Source: BOKV01 sp049289295 (GTDB lineage Bacteria; Pseudomonadota; Alphaproteobacteria; Rhizobiales; Rhizobiaceae). Taken from it: 64,000 bases of DNA. The translations under genes and the position numbers were made by a program. The stretch lies in NCBI GenBank assembly GCA_049289295.1, contig JBATLL010000099.1:1-64000 (forward strand), written 5' to 3'. This document shows positions 36,510 through 44,240 of this stretch, piece by piece; within the stretch, counting starts at the first letter, position 1; each line of letters starts with the position of its first letter. The notes beneath the pieces were generated by a model that had not been told where the DNA came from, ran no database searches, and saw only the letters and a program-made list of their open reading frames with translations.

Positions 36510-37469
36510 TCAGCTCTTTCCACCAGTTGGTGGCGTGGTTGATATTCCGGCTGTGCGCAGAACCCGCCCGGCACCCATCACCGCGAAGATCACGATGGGA
36601 AGCGAGAACAGGATCAGCGTGAACCAGCTCAGAAAGAGAATTAGAGGGCGCGACGGCCGGTTGCGCGTCACCGTATGGAGTTCGCCCAAGCCCGTCAGGC
36701 CAAGTCCGGCAATGCCAAGGCCAGCCATCACCGAACCGGCTTCGCCAAAGGGACTGTCGAGGAGGAGCATCGCCAAAAGCCCGATACCGGTGAAAACGAG
36801 GGCGGCAGGCGGCAGCGTGACATTTGCGGCAATATCTTCTGCGGGCCTTGCCAGTTTTCCTGACAGGCGCGTCACCTGTGAACTGAGGTGAAGCACAAGC
36901 ATGTGCAGCATGAGCCAGATTGCCGGGATGATGAGCGGAAGGATGGCGGCGTAAAGCCTTGCGCTGTCCATCAGCACTTCATCGGGGACTGGCGGAAGTT
37001 CCGGGTTGGTCCTGGAAATCTCTTTCATCAGCTCGACGAACAGCGGCGCGATACGATCTTCGGAAAATCCGCCGATATAGCCCGCGACCCAGAATCCGAC
37101 AGTCAGAACGAGCATCATGTGCCACAGTATGCGCCCGACCGGATACCAGACCAGCGTCCTGCCATCGCCAAGCACCTGGCCCAGATTGGCAAGATGCCCC
37201 GCCCACGCAGCGGGAGCGAACAGCACAACCAGAGCGACCAGCGGCATCTTCAGTTCGCCGTCATAGGCAAGCACGGCAGTAGCCGCGAGCGCTGCGGCAA
37301 ACCCGCTCAATGGCCCCCAGGCCAGCGACGCAAGATAGATCGCGGCAGGCGCGGCAAAGATCAGTGCAATGGCAGCCGTACCGGCCTGGAAACCGGCAAG
37401 CGCCATCAATCCGCCGGCGATGCCTGCGAATATTCCAATGGCCAGATTACCGATTTTCATGCCTTGCAT
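36510..37469 (-). CDS. DUF2232 family membrane protein
   Basis: 319 residues with about eight membrane helices and short loops; the C-terminal loop has TVTRNRPSRPLILFLSWFTL. Between rpsR and rplI, as in most Rhizobiales, which identifies it as the DUF2232 protein of this operon. Function unknown. ATG at 37469 (MQGMKIGN; ATG 37460 also in frame). Confidence 0.85.
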   Translation of the reverse strand: MQGMKIGNLAIGIFAGIAGGLMALAGFQAGTAAIALIFAAPAAIYLASLAWGPLSGFAAALAATAVLAYDGELKMPLVALVVLFAPAAWAGHLANLGQVLGDGRTLVWYPVGRILWHMMLVLTVGFWVAGYIGGFSEDRIAPLFVELMKEISRTNPELPPVPDEVLMDSARLYAAILPLIIPAIWLMLHMLVLHLSSQVTRLSGKLARPAEDIAANVTLPPAALVFTGIGLLAMLLLDSPFGEAGSVMAGLGIAGLGLTGLGELHTVTRNRPSRPLILFLSWFTLILFSLPIVIFAVMGAGRVLRTAGISTTPPTGGKS

Positions 37470-37606
37470 ATTTCGCTGTCCTGTCTTCGTGACAGTTAGG
37501 GCGCAGTCAGGCCCAACTTGGTTTCGTTATTTCTTGCTCGCTCCAGGAGCAGAACCGTCCCGATGGGACAATGCCGGGCGGGTGTTGTTCCCGCCCGGAA
37601 ATTTCA

Positions 37607-37852
37607 TCAACCGATGATGTAGGGAAGCAGGCCGATGAAGCGCGAACGCTTGATTGCCTGTGCCAGCTCGCGCTGCTTCTTCTGGCTCACCGCCGTGATG
37701 CGGGAAGGAACGATCTTGCCGCGCTCGGAAATGTAGCGCTGCAGCAAGCGGGTGTCCTTGTAGTCGATCTTCGGCGCATTCGGGCCCGAGAACGGGCAGG
37801 ACTTGCGGCGGCGATGGAATGGGCGGCGTGCGCCCTGTGATGCGTCAGACAT
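37607..37852 (-). CDS. rpsR: 30S ribosomal protein bS18
   Basis: 81 residues, a normal size. Basic start (RRPFHRRRKSCPF), then PKIDYKDTRLLQRYISERGK and IVPSRITAVSQKKQRELAQA with the final RSRFIGLLPY. Binds S6 in the 30S platform. It starts 2 bp after the rpsF stop. Confidence 0.97.
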   Translation of the reverse strand: MSDASQGARRPFHRRRKSCPFSGPNAPKIDYKDTRLLQRYISERGKIVPSRITAVSQKKQRELAQAIKRSRFIGLLPYIIG

Positions 37853-37854
37853 GC

Positions 37855-38298
37855 TTATTCTCCTTCACCACCACGCGGCGGACGGCTGTCACGCCCTTCG
37901 AACGACCGGCGTGGGCCTCTATCGCCCCTGTCGCCGCGGTCGCCCCTGTCACCACGATCGCCACGATCATCACGGTCGCTCTTGCGCATCATCGCGGACG
38001 GGCCTTCCTCGTGCTCTTCGACGCGGATGGTCATGTAGCGCAGGATATCGTCATGGATGCGCATCTGGCGCTCCATTTCCGCAACTGCCGGAGCAGGAGC
38101 GTCGATATTCATCAGGATGTAATGCGCCTTGCGGTTTTTCTTGATGCGGTGTGCCGTGGAGCGCAGGCCCCAGTTTTCCACCTTGCCAACCTTGCCGCCA
38201 TTGCTTTCAAGTACGGACTTGAAATGCTCGGCAAGGGCATCGGCCTGCTGTCCGGAAATATCCTGACGTGCAAGCAATACATGCTCGTAAAGGGCCAT
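37855..38298 (-). CDS. rpsF: 30S ribosomal protein bS6 with GDR-repeat tail
   Basis: 147 residues. Core begins MALYEHVLLARQDIS and contains ENWGLRSTAHRIKKNRKAHY and the S18-contact face. From residue about 107 the tail is low complexity: an RDDRGDRGDRGDRGDRG-like run of at least five GDR units, then RSFEGRDSRPPRGGEGE. Such tails occur in alphaproteobacterial S6 and are dispensable for the fold. ATG 38298 is set by AGGAAACGG and by homology; the frame extends further upstream without support. First gene of the operon, with a promoter at about 38504-38531. Confidence 0.95.
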   Translation of the reverse strand: MALYEHVLLARQDISGQQADALAEHFKSVLESNGGKVGKVENWGLRSTAHRIKKNRKAHYILMNIDAPAPAVAEMERQMRIHDDILRYMTIRVEEHEEGPSAMMRKSDRDDRGDRGDRGDRGDRGDRGPRRSFEGRDSRPPRGGEGE

Positions 38299-38629
38299 TA
38301 AGCCGTTTCCTTTCCTTGTGGTGGGCACCCGCGCAAAGCCTCCAGGCCGCATTTCACTCCGGCAGGGCCGGGCGGAAAGGCGATTTGGAACGGTCGAGAG
38401 CGGAGACACGGGAGGCCGGATCATCTTTCGATCCTGCGCTGCAGTTGCCTGCAGCGACCCTCCGTTCAGCCTTCGGCGGAATGCCCGAACCGTGAACGCG
38501 GGCTTTATACGCGCATTTCGCCGTTTTGCAAGTGCGAACAGCCAGTCGCGGCTGGTCGCTCGGCACCCGTGCCAGCTCTCATGCGCCCGGGGGATGCAAC
38601 GGCCGCCAGAAACTGCTAACTAGCGCGGC
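38299..38629. other. Divergent region rpsF leader / lipoprotein promoter
   Basis: 331 bp without a gene. On the minus strand it forms an rpsF leader of about 200 nt after the promoter. The leader has a small nested hairpin (TCCG...CGGA around a CCGAAGG core, near 38460-38480) that could be the S6:S18 autoregulatory element; this is not proven. Confidence 0.45.
38504..38531 (-). promoter_or_regulatory. Putative sigma-70 promoter of rpsF operon
   Basis: TTGCAA and TATAAA are separated by 16 bp on the minus strand, followed by a GC-rich discriminator (GCCCGCG), typical of ribosomal-protein promoters. About 205 bp upstream of the rpsF ATG. Confidence 0.5.
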
Positions 38630-39589
38630 ATGTCTTTGCGGTTTTCCAGATCAGCCCTCATGGCGCTCCCCATCCTCGTATCGTTGTCAGCCTGCACGGG
38701 CGTGTCGACGGATGCGCTCGATTCAGCCAGAACGACTGCGGTCAGTCAGGAAACATGGAACGGTCCGCAGTCGGGCCTGCTGGCACCCTTCAAGGAAAAC
38801 GCCTTCAAGTATCGCACCCCGCTGGAGGTGAGCGATGGTGGCCGCTTTCTCAAGGTGCCCTATGACGAACTTGTCGACATCAACAAACGCGACGAGATTC
38901 CCGTGCGCAAGGTACGTTCCTTCTTCGTGAGGAAACTGCCGCCTGGCGCTGAAAAGGAAGGGGAATACGAGGTTGGTGGCCGCAAGCTCGCCTACCGAGC
39001 GGTTGGCAAACTGGACGGCGGCGCATCCCTGACCCTGATCTACATCCATGGTCGTGGCGGCAATCGCGACTGGGGTTTCGATGACGAACGCTTCGGCGGC
39101 AACTTCAATCGCCTGAAGAACATGATCATCGCTGCTGGCGCAGCCTATGTCAGCCCCGATTTCACCGACCATGAGGCGACCGGCCTTGAAGACGTGAAGG
39201 CACTGGTGGCCAAATATCGTCCGCTGACCAAGGGCAAGCTGGTCGTGGCTTGCGGGTCGCTCGGCAACAGCCACTGCTGGAACCTCCTGATCGACCAGAA
39301 GTCAGCCAGGATGATCGACGGCGCAATCGTGCTGGCGGGCTTTCCAGATGATCGCTTCCTGTCGTCGCAGACCTTCCGGTCAGCGTCCGCCAACATTCCG
39401 CTTCTGATCGGCCATGGCAGTTGGGATCCGACCTATGACTACAAGCCGACGCTGGCCTTCTACGAGCGCATGCGCAAGGCCGCACCCTCCTATCCCGCGC
39501 GCTACATCCTGTTCGAGACAGGCAAGCACGGTGCACCCGTGCGCATGATCGACTGGCGCGACACGCTGAACTGGATCGCGGCCCAGTAG
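38630..39589 (+). CDS. Lipoprotein alpha/beta hydrolase
   Basis: 319 residues. Lipoprotein signal: hydrophobic ALMALPILVSL and lipobox LSAC with Cys22. The hydrolase core has an oxyanion-type segment LIYIHGRGGNRDWGFDD (about 138-154), nucleophile elbow VACGSLGN (Ser in C-G-S-L-G, about 209), Asp in GHGSWDP (about 264) and His in ETGKHGAP (about 302), a complete Ser-Asp-His set. Probably anchored in the outer membrane and acting on an ester in the periplasm; substrate unknown. It is convergent with luxI, 24 bp apart, so an AHL-related role (for example lactonase) is conceivable but unsupported. Confidence 0.75.
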   Translation: MSLRFSRSALMALPILVSLSACTGVSTDALDSARTTAVSQETWNGPQSGLLAPFKENAFKYRTPLEVSDGGRFLKVPYDELVDINKRDEIPVRKVRSFFVRKLPPGAEKEGEYEVGGRKLAYRAVGKLDGGASLTLIYIHGRGGNRDWGFDDERFGGNFNRLKNMIIAAGAAYVSPDFTDHEATGLEDVKALVAKYRPLTKGKLVVACGSLGNSHCWNLLIDQKSARMIDGAIVLAGFPDDRFLSSQTFRSASANIPLLIGHGSWDPTYDYKPTLAFYERMRKAAPSYPARYILFETGKHGAPVRMIDWRDTLNWIAAQ

Positions 39590-39613
39590 TCCATCGGCCC
39601 GCGATCCGCGCGT

Positions 39614-40246
39614 TCAGGCCACCTGCTTCAGGCGCAAAGGTTCACTGCTTCCGATGAAGGGCCGCGCCCACGCGATCACCGACCGTGCTGCCGCAGAGGT
39701 TGACCACAGGCCGCAGGAGATTTCTGTGCCGTTCGCATCGGTCATGCTCGACAGGATTTCCGCCCGCGTGCCGTAGATGCGCTGCATGTCGAAGAATTTC
39801 TTCTCGCAAACCCCCACCACGCTGTCGATGCCGTTGGAACTGCAGAATTCAAGCACTGCCAGCGACAGAGCCAGCGTTGCGCGGTTGACGAAATTGCGCT
39901 TGCGCGTCCCGTTCGAGACATTGTCCACGCAAAAGCGCGTTGCTTCCCAGATATTGGGCGAGCGGAAATCGTCGGGATCGGGCAGCATGTCGCGCCAGAC
40001 CGTGTGCATCAGCGTTGGCCCGGTCGTGGGCATCAGCCGCACACCACCGAAGACCTCTCCCGTCTTTTCGTCAACGTCCAGGATAACGACATTGTAAGCC
40101 TCGTCGAACTCGTCATGTTCCATGCCGCCCGGTTTCGGCGGAACCCAGCCAAGCGCATCGCAAAAGACACGCTTGCGTAACTTGTAATAGCCTTTTATCA
40201 ACCCTGAGTTGTGTTTCCTTTCAGGCATGTCTATGTAGCGGATCAT
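39614..40246 (-). CDS. LuxI-family acyl-homoserine-lactone synthase
   Basis: 210 residues. All hallmark residues are present at the usual positions: R24, F28, W34, D45, D48, R70, E101 and R104 (GVRLMPTTGPTLM, WEATRFCVD). Makes an acyl-HSL from S-adenosylmethionine and acyl-ACP; the acyl chain cannot be predicted. ATG 40246 has AAAGGAGCAGGGAA in front. It lies downstream of luxR on the same strand with an inverted repeat in the 103-bp gap. Acyl-ACP would come from the fab genes a few kb away. Confidence 0.93.
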   Translation of the reverse strand: MIRYIDMPERKHNSGLIKGYYKLRKRVFCDALGWVPPKPGGMEHDEFDEAYNVVILDVDEKTGEVFGGVRLMPTTGPTLMHTVWRDMLPDPDDFRSPNIWEATRFCVDNVSNGTRKRNFVNRATLALSLAVLEFCSSNGIDSVVGVCEKKFFDMQRIYGTRAEILSSMTDANGTEISCGLWSTSAAARSVIAWARPFIGSSEPLRLKQVA

Positions 40247-40304
40247 TTCCCTGCTCCTTTCAATTTCTTGCAGGAAAATCGATTCCATTCATGCGTTTTG
40301 CGTG

Positions 40305-40328
40305 CAATCACCCCAATCTAGGTGATTG
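40305..40328. promoter_or_regulatory. Inverted repeat upstream of luxI (candidate lux-type box)
   Basis: CAATCACC-N8-GGTGATTG, perfect 8-bp arms, 59 bp before the luxI ATG and 21 bp after the luxR stop. No T-run follows on either strand, so a LuxR operator is more likely than a terminator. Confidence 0.5.
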
Positions 40329-40349
40329 TTCCATCTGTCTGGCGGATGG

Positions 40350-41084
40350 TTAGATGGCGTCCGAAAGATCAATGATTCCCGCAACGATTGCCTGCGCAAC
40401 AGTCGAGGCGCGGTTCGAACTGCCGAGCTTGAAACGCGCTGACTGCAGATGGCCGACGACCGTCCACTTGCCGATGCCGATCAGTTCCGCAATCTGGTCG
40501 TCCGTGCGTCCGAGTGCCACCAGGCGAAGCACTTCGCGCTCGCGCCGTGTCAGGCGGAAATCGCGCCGCGGCCGGTTCTCGAATATCTCGTGATACAATT
40601 CGCCCGCCCGGTCCGCCTCAAAGCGAAACACATCCCGGTTCTGTTCGACATGCGCGGACCATTCGCCATCGCCCACATCGAAGGTCAGTGACAGGGCGCA
40701 ATACTGGCTATCGCCCATGCTCCCCACTATGGTCAGCGCATTGCGTCCCAGGCCGAACTCGCGAAAGCTGGTCAGGATTTCACCGGTTTTCTCGTCGCAG
40801 TACAGATCGCGCCAGTCGATCATTCCCGTGCGGTTGAAGTTTGTCGAAAGCAGCGGATCGATTTCCGAGTAGAACTGGCGGATGTAATGGGTGATCCACT
40901 CCATCGGATAGGTCAGGAAATGCATCGACATCGCCTGTTCCGACTTCAGGGAATAGATCGCCGAATTCACATATTTCGCAGCGGTGTTTTTGCGGATCGA
41001 CTTGAGAACCTCCAGATATTGCCGATCCAGGTTTGTTGCTGACGAAGGCGCATTGAAGGACGCGAAGACCTTGACGTTGAACAT
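40350..41084 (-). CDS. LuxR-family quorum-sensing regulator
   Basis: 244 residues. The autoinducer-binding domain has the conserved W63, Y67, D76, P77 and W91 (equivalent to TraR W57, Y61, D70, P71, W85) and a Gly in FGLGRNALT. The C-terminal GerE helix-turn-helix spans about 182-240 (LTRREREVLRLVALGRTDDQ, VVGHLQSARFKLG). Activates or represses target genes when bound to an acyl-HSL. ATG 41084 follows GGAGGATTG. Sits between radC and luxI, which is probably its cognate synthase. Confidence 0.93.
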   Translation of the reverse strand: MFNVKVFASFNAPSSATNLDRQYLEVLKSIRKNTAAKYVNSAIYSLKSEQAMSMHFLTYPMEWITHYIRQFYSEIDPLLSTNFNRTGMIDWRDLYCDEKTGEILTSFREFGLGRNALTIVGSMGDSQYCALSLTFDVGDGEWSAHVEQNRDVFRFEADRAGELYHEIFENRPRRDFRLTRREREVLRLVALGRTDDQIAELIGIGKWTVVGHLQSARFKLGSSNRASTVAQAIVAGIIDLSDAI

Positions 41085-41107
41085 GGGCACAATCCTCCGA
41101 CCGCCGG

Positions 41108-41785
41108 TCAATGAGCTGGGGTCAGGGCAATGGCGTCCCCGCCAAGCAGCCCGCTCTGCCGAAAACTGAAATTCTCGCTCTCGCCAACAATCAGGTGGTC
41201 GAGCACGCGAATTCCCAGATGATTGCCGATTGTCACCAGCCTGTCCGTCATGCATCGGTCGCCGCGACTGGGCTTTGCATTGCCGCTTGGATGATTGTGG
41301 ACGAGGATGATGGACGCGGAGGCCTGCGCAATCGCCTTGTGCATGACTTCCCGCGGATAGACCGTCACATGATCCACCGTGCCGATCTGCAGCAGGTCAT
41401 GGCCGATCAGCCGGAAAGCCTTGTCGAGATGCAGCACATGGAACTGCTCGCGGACCTCGCCCGCCAGAATGCTGCGCAAAAAGGCCCATAGCCGCTCCGG
41501 CTTGTCGAGCACCGGACGGTCCAGCGCCTCCAGCAACGTCACTGCCTGAACGATCTCGCGGGTCGAGTGAAACTCACTCGCAATGTCCGGTCCGAAGCCG
41601 GTAATGCCGGCAAATTCGGCCTCATTGGCCCGCAGCACCCGCCCCAGGCGCCCGAAACGCTTGAGAAGTGCGATTGCCAGTGTCTCGGTTTCCCTTTTCC
41701 CTCTTCTTTTCCCGATGATGGTCTTGAGCAGTTGCAGATCGGAAGTATGCACCGGGATAAGCCCGGCTCCATATTGGTTACGCAT
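41108..41785 (-). CDS. radC: RadC family JAB/MPN protein
   Basis: 225 residues. Helix-hairpin-helix-like N-terminal part (about 28-70, FAGITGFGPDIASEF) and the JAMM metal motif HNHPSGNAKPSRGD (about 173-186). Named for DNA repair, but its biochemical role is unresolved. ATG 41785 is chosen; GTG 41800 is also in frame. It starts a possible radC-luxR-luxI run (23 bp to luxR), an unusual neighbour for quorum-sensing genes. Confidence 0.88.
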   Translation of the reverse strand: MRNQYGAGLIPVHTSDLQLLKTIIGKRRGKRETETLAIALLKRFGRLGRVLRANEAEFAGITGFGPDIASEFHSTREIVQAVTLLEALDRPVLDKPERLWAFLRSILAGEVREQFHVLHLDKAFRLIGHDLLQIGTVDHVTVYPREVMHKAIAQASASIILVHNHPSGNAKPSRGDRCMTDRLVTIGNHLGIRVLDHLIVGESENFSFRQSGLLGGDAIALTPAH

Positions 41786-41863
41786 GTTACTAATCCCCAC
41801 TAGCCGGATGATTCCGGCGATACCCTAAGGGAATGTAGCAAATGAAAATTGCCCTGACCGCCC

Positions 41864-41893
41864 CAAGGAATTGGGATGTACCCCAATTTCTTG
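41864..41893. promoter_or_regulatory. 12-6-12 near-perfect inverted repeat upstream of radC
   Basis: CAAGGAATTGGG and CCCAATTTCTTG (one mismatch in 12) flank a 6-bp centre ATGTAC. It is 79 bp from the radC start and 94 bp from the plus-strand gene at 41987. Shares CCCAAT with the repeat before luxI, so a common regulator is possible. Confidence 0.4.
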
Positions 41894-41986
41894 TATGCGC
41901 CTTGACGTCACCCTTTTGATCAGGATCATTTCAACCAGCCCGTTTGCAGGGCAAGTTCAGGCATGGACATTGCAGGAGACCAACAC

Positions 41987-42358
41987 ATGAAACTCAGACG
42001 CATCCGCCTCGAACTTGCCCGTGACCACGACTATCCGGCTGGCAACCCCTCGTGCGGTTATGATTTCGTTGCGCCGCTCGACGATGACGGGCACATGATC
42101 GGCGACGCCTGGAAGGCCAATCGCAGCGCCTGCGTCGTGACGCGGTTCTGGGAAGGCCAGAAGCCGGAAATCGGTCATCTGATCCGCAAGCCGGGCGGCA
42201 AATGGGCATTTCACTACGACGTATTCGGCGACGAGGATGATGACGAGACCGGTTACCGGTTTTCGTCCGAACGTTTCGTCGTCGGCGAATATGTGTCGAT
42301 CCTCGAACATGATGACAAGATGCGCACCTTCAGGGTGGTCTCCGTCATCAATCCGTGA
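41987..42358 (+). CDS. Conserved small protein of unknown function
   Basis: 123 residues, soluble, acidic in the middle (GDEDDDETG). It starts MKLRRIRLELARDHDYPAGN and has GYDFVAPLDDDGHM, RKPGGKWAFHYDVFG and a beta-rich end (FVVGEYVSILEHDDKM). This looks like an uncharacterised family widespread in Rhizobiales. ATG 41987 is preceded by GGAGACC. Alone on the plus strand, before fabD. Confidence 0.7.
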   Translation: MKLRRIRLELARDHDYPAGNPSCGYDFVAPLDDDGHMIGDAWKANRSACVVTRFWEGQKPEIGHLIRKPGGKWAFHYDVFGDEDDDETGYRFSSERFVVGEYVSILEHDDKMRTFRVVSVINP

Positions 42359-42507
42359 AGGTGGGCGCGCAGGTCTTTTGATCCTGGCCAGCCGCGCGGC
42401 CCCTTGACTCCCGCCTGCCAAACGCTCACTAACGCCGGGTTTTCATGACAACCAGGCGACAAGCCCGGCTGGCCGGGCGACAGCGCCACATTATCGGATT
42501 TCTGCAC

Positions 42508-43449
42508 ATGACATTGGCGGTGACCTTTCCCGGGCAGGGAAGCCAGGCAGTTGGTATGGGCAAGGCGCTCGCGGATGCATTTCCGCAGGCCCGTGCGGTG
42601 TTTGAGGAAGTGGATGAGGCGCTTGGTGAGCGCCTTTCCGCTACCATCTGGGAAGGCCCGGAAGATCGCCTGACCCTGACGGCAAATGCGCAGCCGGCAC
42701 TGATGGCCGTCTCCATCGCCGCAATGCGGGCGCTGGAATCGCGCGGCTTTTCGCTTGCCACCCACGCTGCCTTCGTCGCGGGCCATTCGCTCGGCGAATA
42801 TTCCGCCCTTTGCGCAGCCGGTTCCCTGTCCCTTTCCGACACCGCGCGCCTGTTGCGCATTCGCGGCAACGCCATGCAGGCAGCTGTGCCTGTTGGGCAG
42901 GGTGCCATGGCCGCGATCATCGGCCTGGAACATGCCGATGTCATGGCAGTGTGCGAAGCGGCCCGCGGATCAGGTTCCTGCCAGATCGCCAACGACAATG
43001 GCGGCGGCCAGCTCGTCATTTCCGGCTCGAAGAACGAAGTCGAGAAGGCCGCTGAACTGGCGAAGGAAAAGGGTGCCAAGCGCGCGCTGCTGCTGCCGGT
43101 ATCCGCACCTTTCCACTCTGCGTTGATGGCACCCGCAGGCGAGGCCATGGCAGAAGCGCTGTCAAAGGTCGATGTGAAGGCCCCGGTCGTTCCACTGGTT
43201 GCCAACGTGCTGGCTGCCCCGATCACCGATCCGGCCGAAATCACAAGAAGGCTGGTGGAGCAGGTTACCGGACAGGTTCGCTGGCGTGAAAGCGTTGAAT
43301 GGATGGCAGCCAATGGCGTCACAACCGCCCTTGAAGCAGGTTCGGGCAAGGTTCTGAGCGGGCTGCTGCGCCGCATCGCGCGCGACGTCAATTCGCTGAA
43401 CGCAGGCGCGCCCGACGATATCGACACCGTCATGGCCGCGCTGGCCTGA
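42508..43449 (+). CDS. fabD: Malonyl-CoA:ACP transacylase
   Basis: 313 residues. Catalytic Ser94 in GHSLGEYSAL, FPGQGSQAVGMG at the start, Arg in LLRIRGNAMQ, and His in SAPFHSALM (about 200). Loads malonyl groups onto ACP for chain elongation. The start ATG 42508 has no clear Shine-Dalgarno, but the motif set begins here. First gene of the fabD-fabG-(MFS)-acpP-fabF block. Confidence 0.95.
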   Translation: MTLAVTFPGQGSQAVGMGKALADAFPQARAVFEEVDEALGERLSATIWEGPEDRLTLTANAQPALMAVSIAAMRALESRGFSLATHAAFVAGHSLGEYSALCAAGSLSLSDTARLLRIRGNAMQAAVPVGQGAMAAIIGLEHADVMAVCEAARGSGSCQIANDNGGGQLVISGSKNEVEKAAELAKEKGAKRALLLPVSAPFHSALMAPAGEAMAEALSKVDVKAPVVPLVANVLAAPITDPAEITRRLVEQVTGQVRWRESVEWMAANGVTTALEAGSGKVLSGLLRRIARDVNSLNAGAPDDIDTVMAALA

Positions 43450-43495
43450 CCGGTTGGACCAACCCACCAGGAAATTCGACGACAAGGAGTATGTC

Positions 43496-44233
43496 ATGTT
43501 CGATCTGACCGGCAAGAAGGCGCTGGTAACCGGCGCATCCGGCGGTATTGGCGAGGAGATCGCCCGCGCTCTCCATGCCCAGGGAGCAATAGTAGGCATC
43601 CACGGCACGCGCGAAGAAAAGCTGCGCGAACTGGCAGCCGAACTGGGTGATCGGGTCATGATCTTCCCAGCCAACCTGTCCGACCGTGATGCTGTAAAGG
43701 CGCTTGGCGAGAAGGTGGAAGCCGATATGGGTGGCCTCGACATCCTCGTCAACAATGCCGGCATAACCCGCGATGGCCTGTTCGTGCGCATGTCCGACAA
43801 GGATTGGGACGATGTCATAGAAGTCAATCTGACCTCGGTTTTCCGCCTGACGCGCGAACTCGTCTATCCGATGATGCGCAGGAAATCTGGCCGCATCATC
43901 AACATCACCTCGATTGTCGGTGTCACCGGAAATCCGGGCCAGGCCAACTATTGCGCCTCCAAGGCCGGCATGATCGGCTTCACCAAGTCGCTTGCCCAGG
44001 AAATTGCTTCGCGCAGCGTGACCGTGAACTGCGTCGCGCCCGGCTTCATTGCATCGGCCATGACCGAAAAGCTCAATGACAAGCAGAAGGAAGCGATCAT
44101 GGGTGCCATTCCCATGAAGCGCATGGGAGCGGGTTCCGACATTGCAGCTGCTGTCATCTATCTGGCGAGCGGGGCAGGTGGCTATGTCACCGGGCAGACG
44201 ATCCACGTCAACGGCGGCATGGCAATGATCTGA
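43496..44233 (+). CDS. fabG: 3-oxoacyl-ACP reductase
   Basis: 245 residues, SDR fold. TGASGGIG (12-19), NNAG (86-89), catalytic S139, Y152 and K156 (ITSIVGVTGNPGQANYCASK). Reduces 3-oxoacyl-ACP with NADPH in fatty acid synthesis. Shine-Dalgarno AAGGAG supports ATG 43496. C-terminus GQTIHVNGGMAMI is the usual FabG ending. Confidence 0.95.
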   Translation: MFDLTGKKALVTGASGGIGEEIARALHAQGAIVGIHGTREEKLRELAAELGDRVMIFPANLSDRDAVKALGEKVEADMGGLDILVNNAGITRDGLFVRMSDKDWDDVIEVNLTSVFRLTRELVYPMMRRKSGRIINITSIVGVTGNPGQANYCASKAGMIGFTKSLAQEIASRSVTVNCVAPGFIASAMTEKLNDKQKEAIMGAIPMKRMGAGSDIAAAVIYLASGAGGYVTGQTIHVNGGMAMI

Positions 44234-44240
44234 GGCCCGG

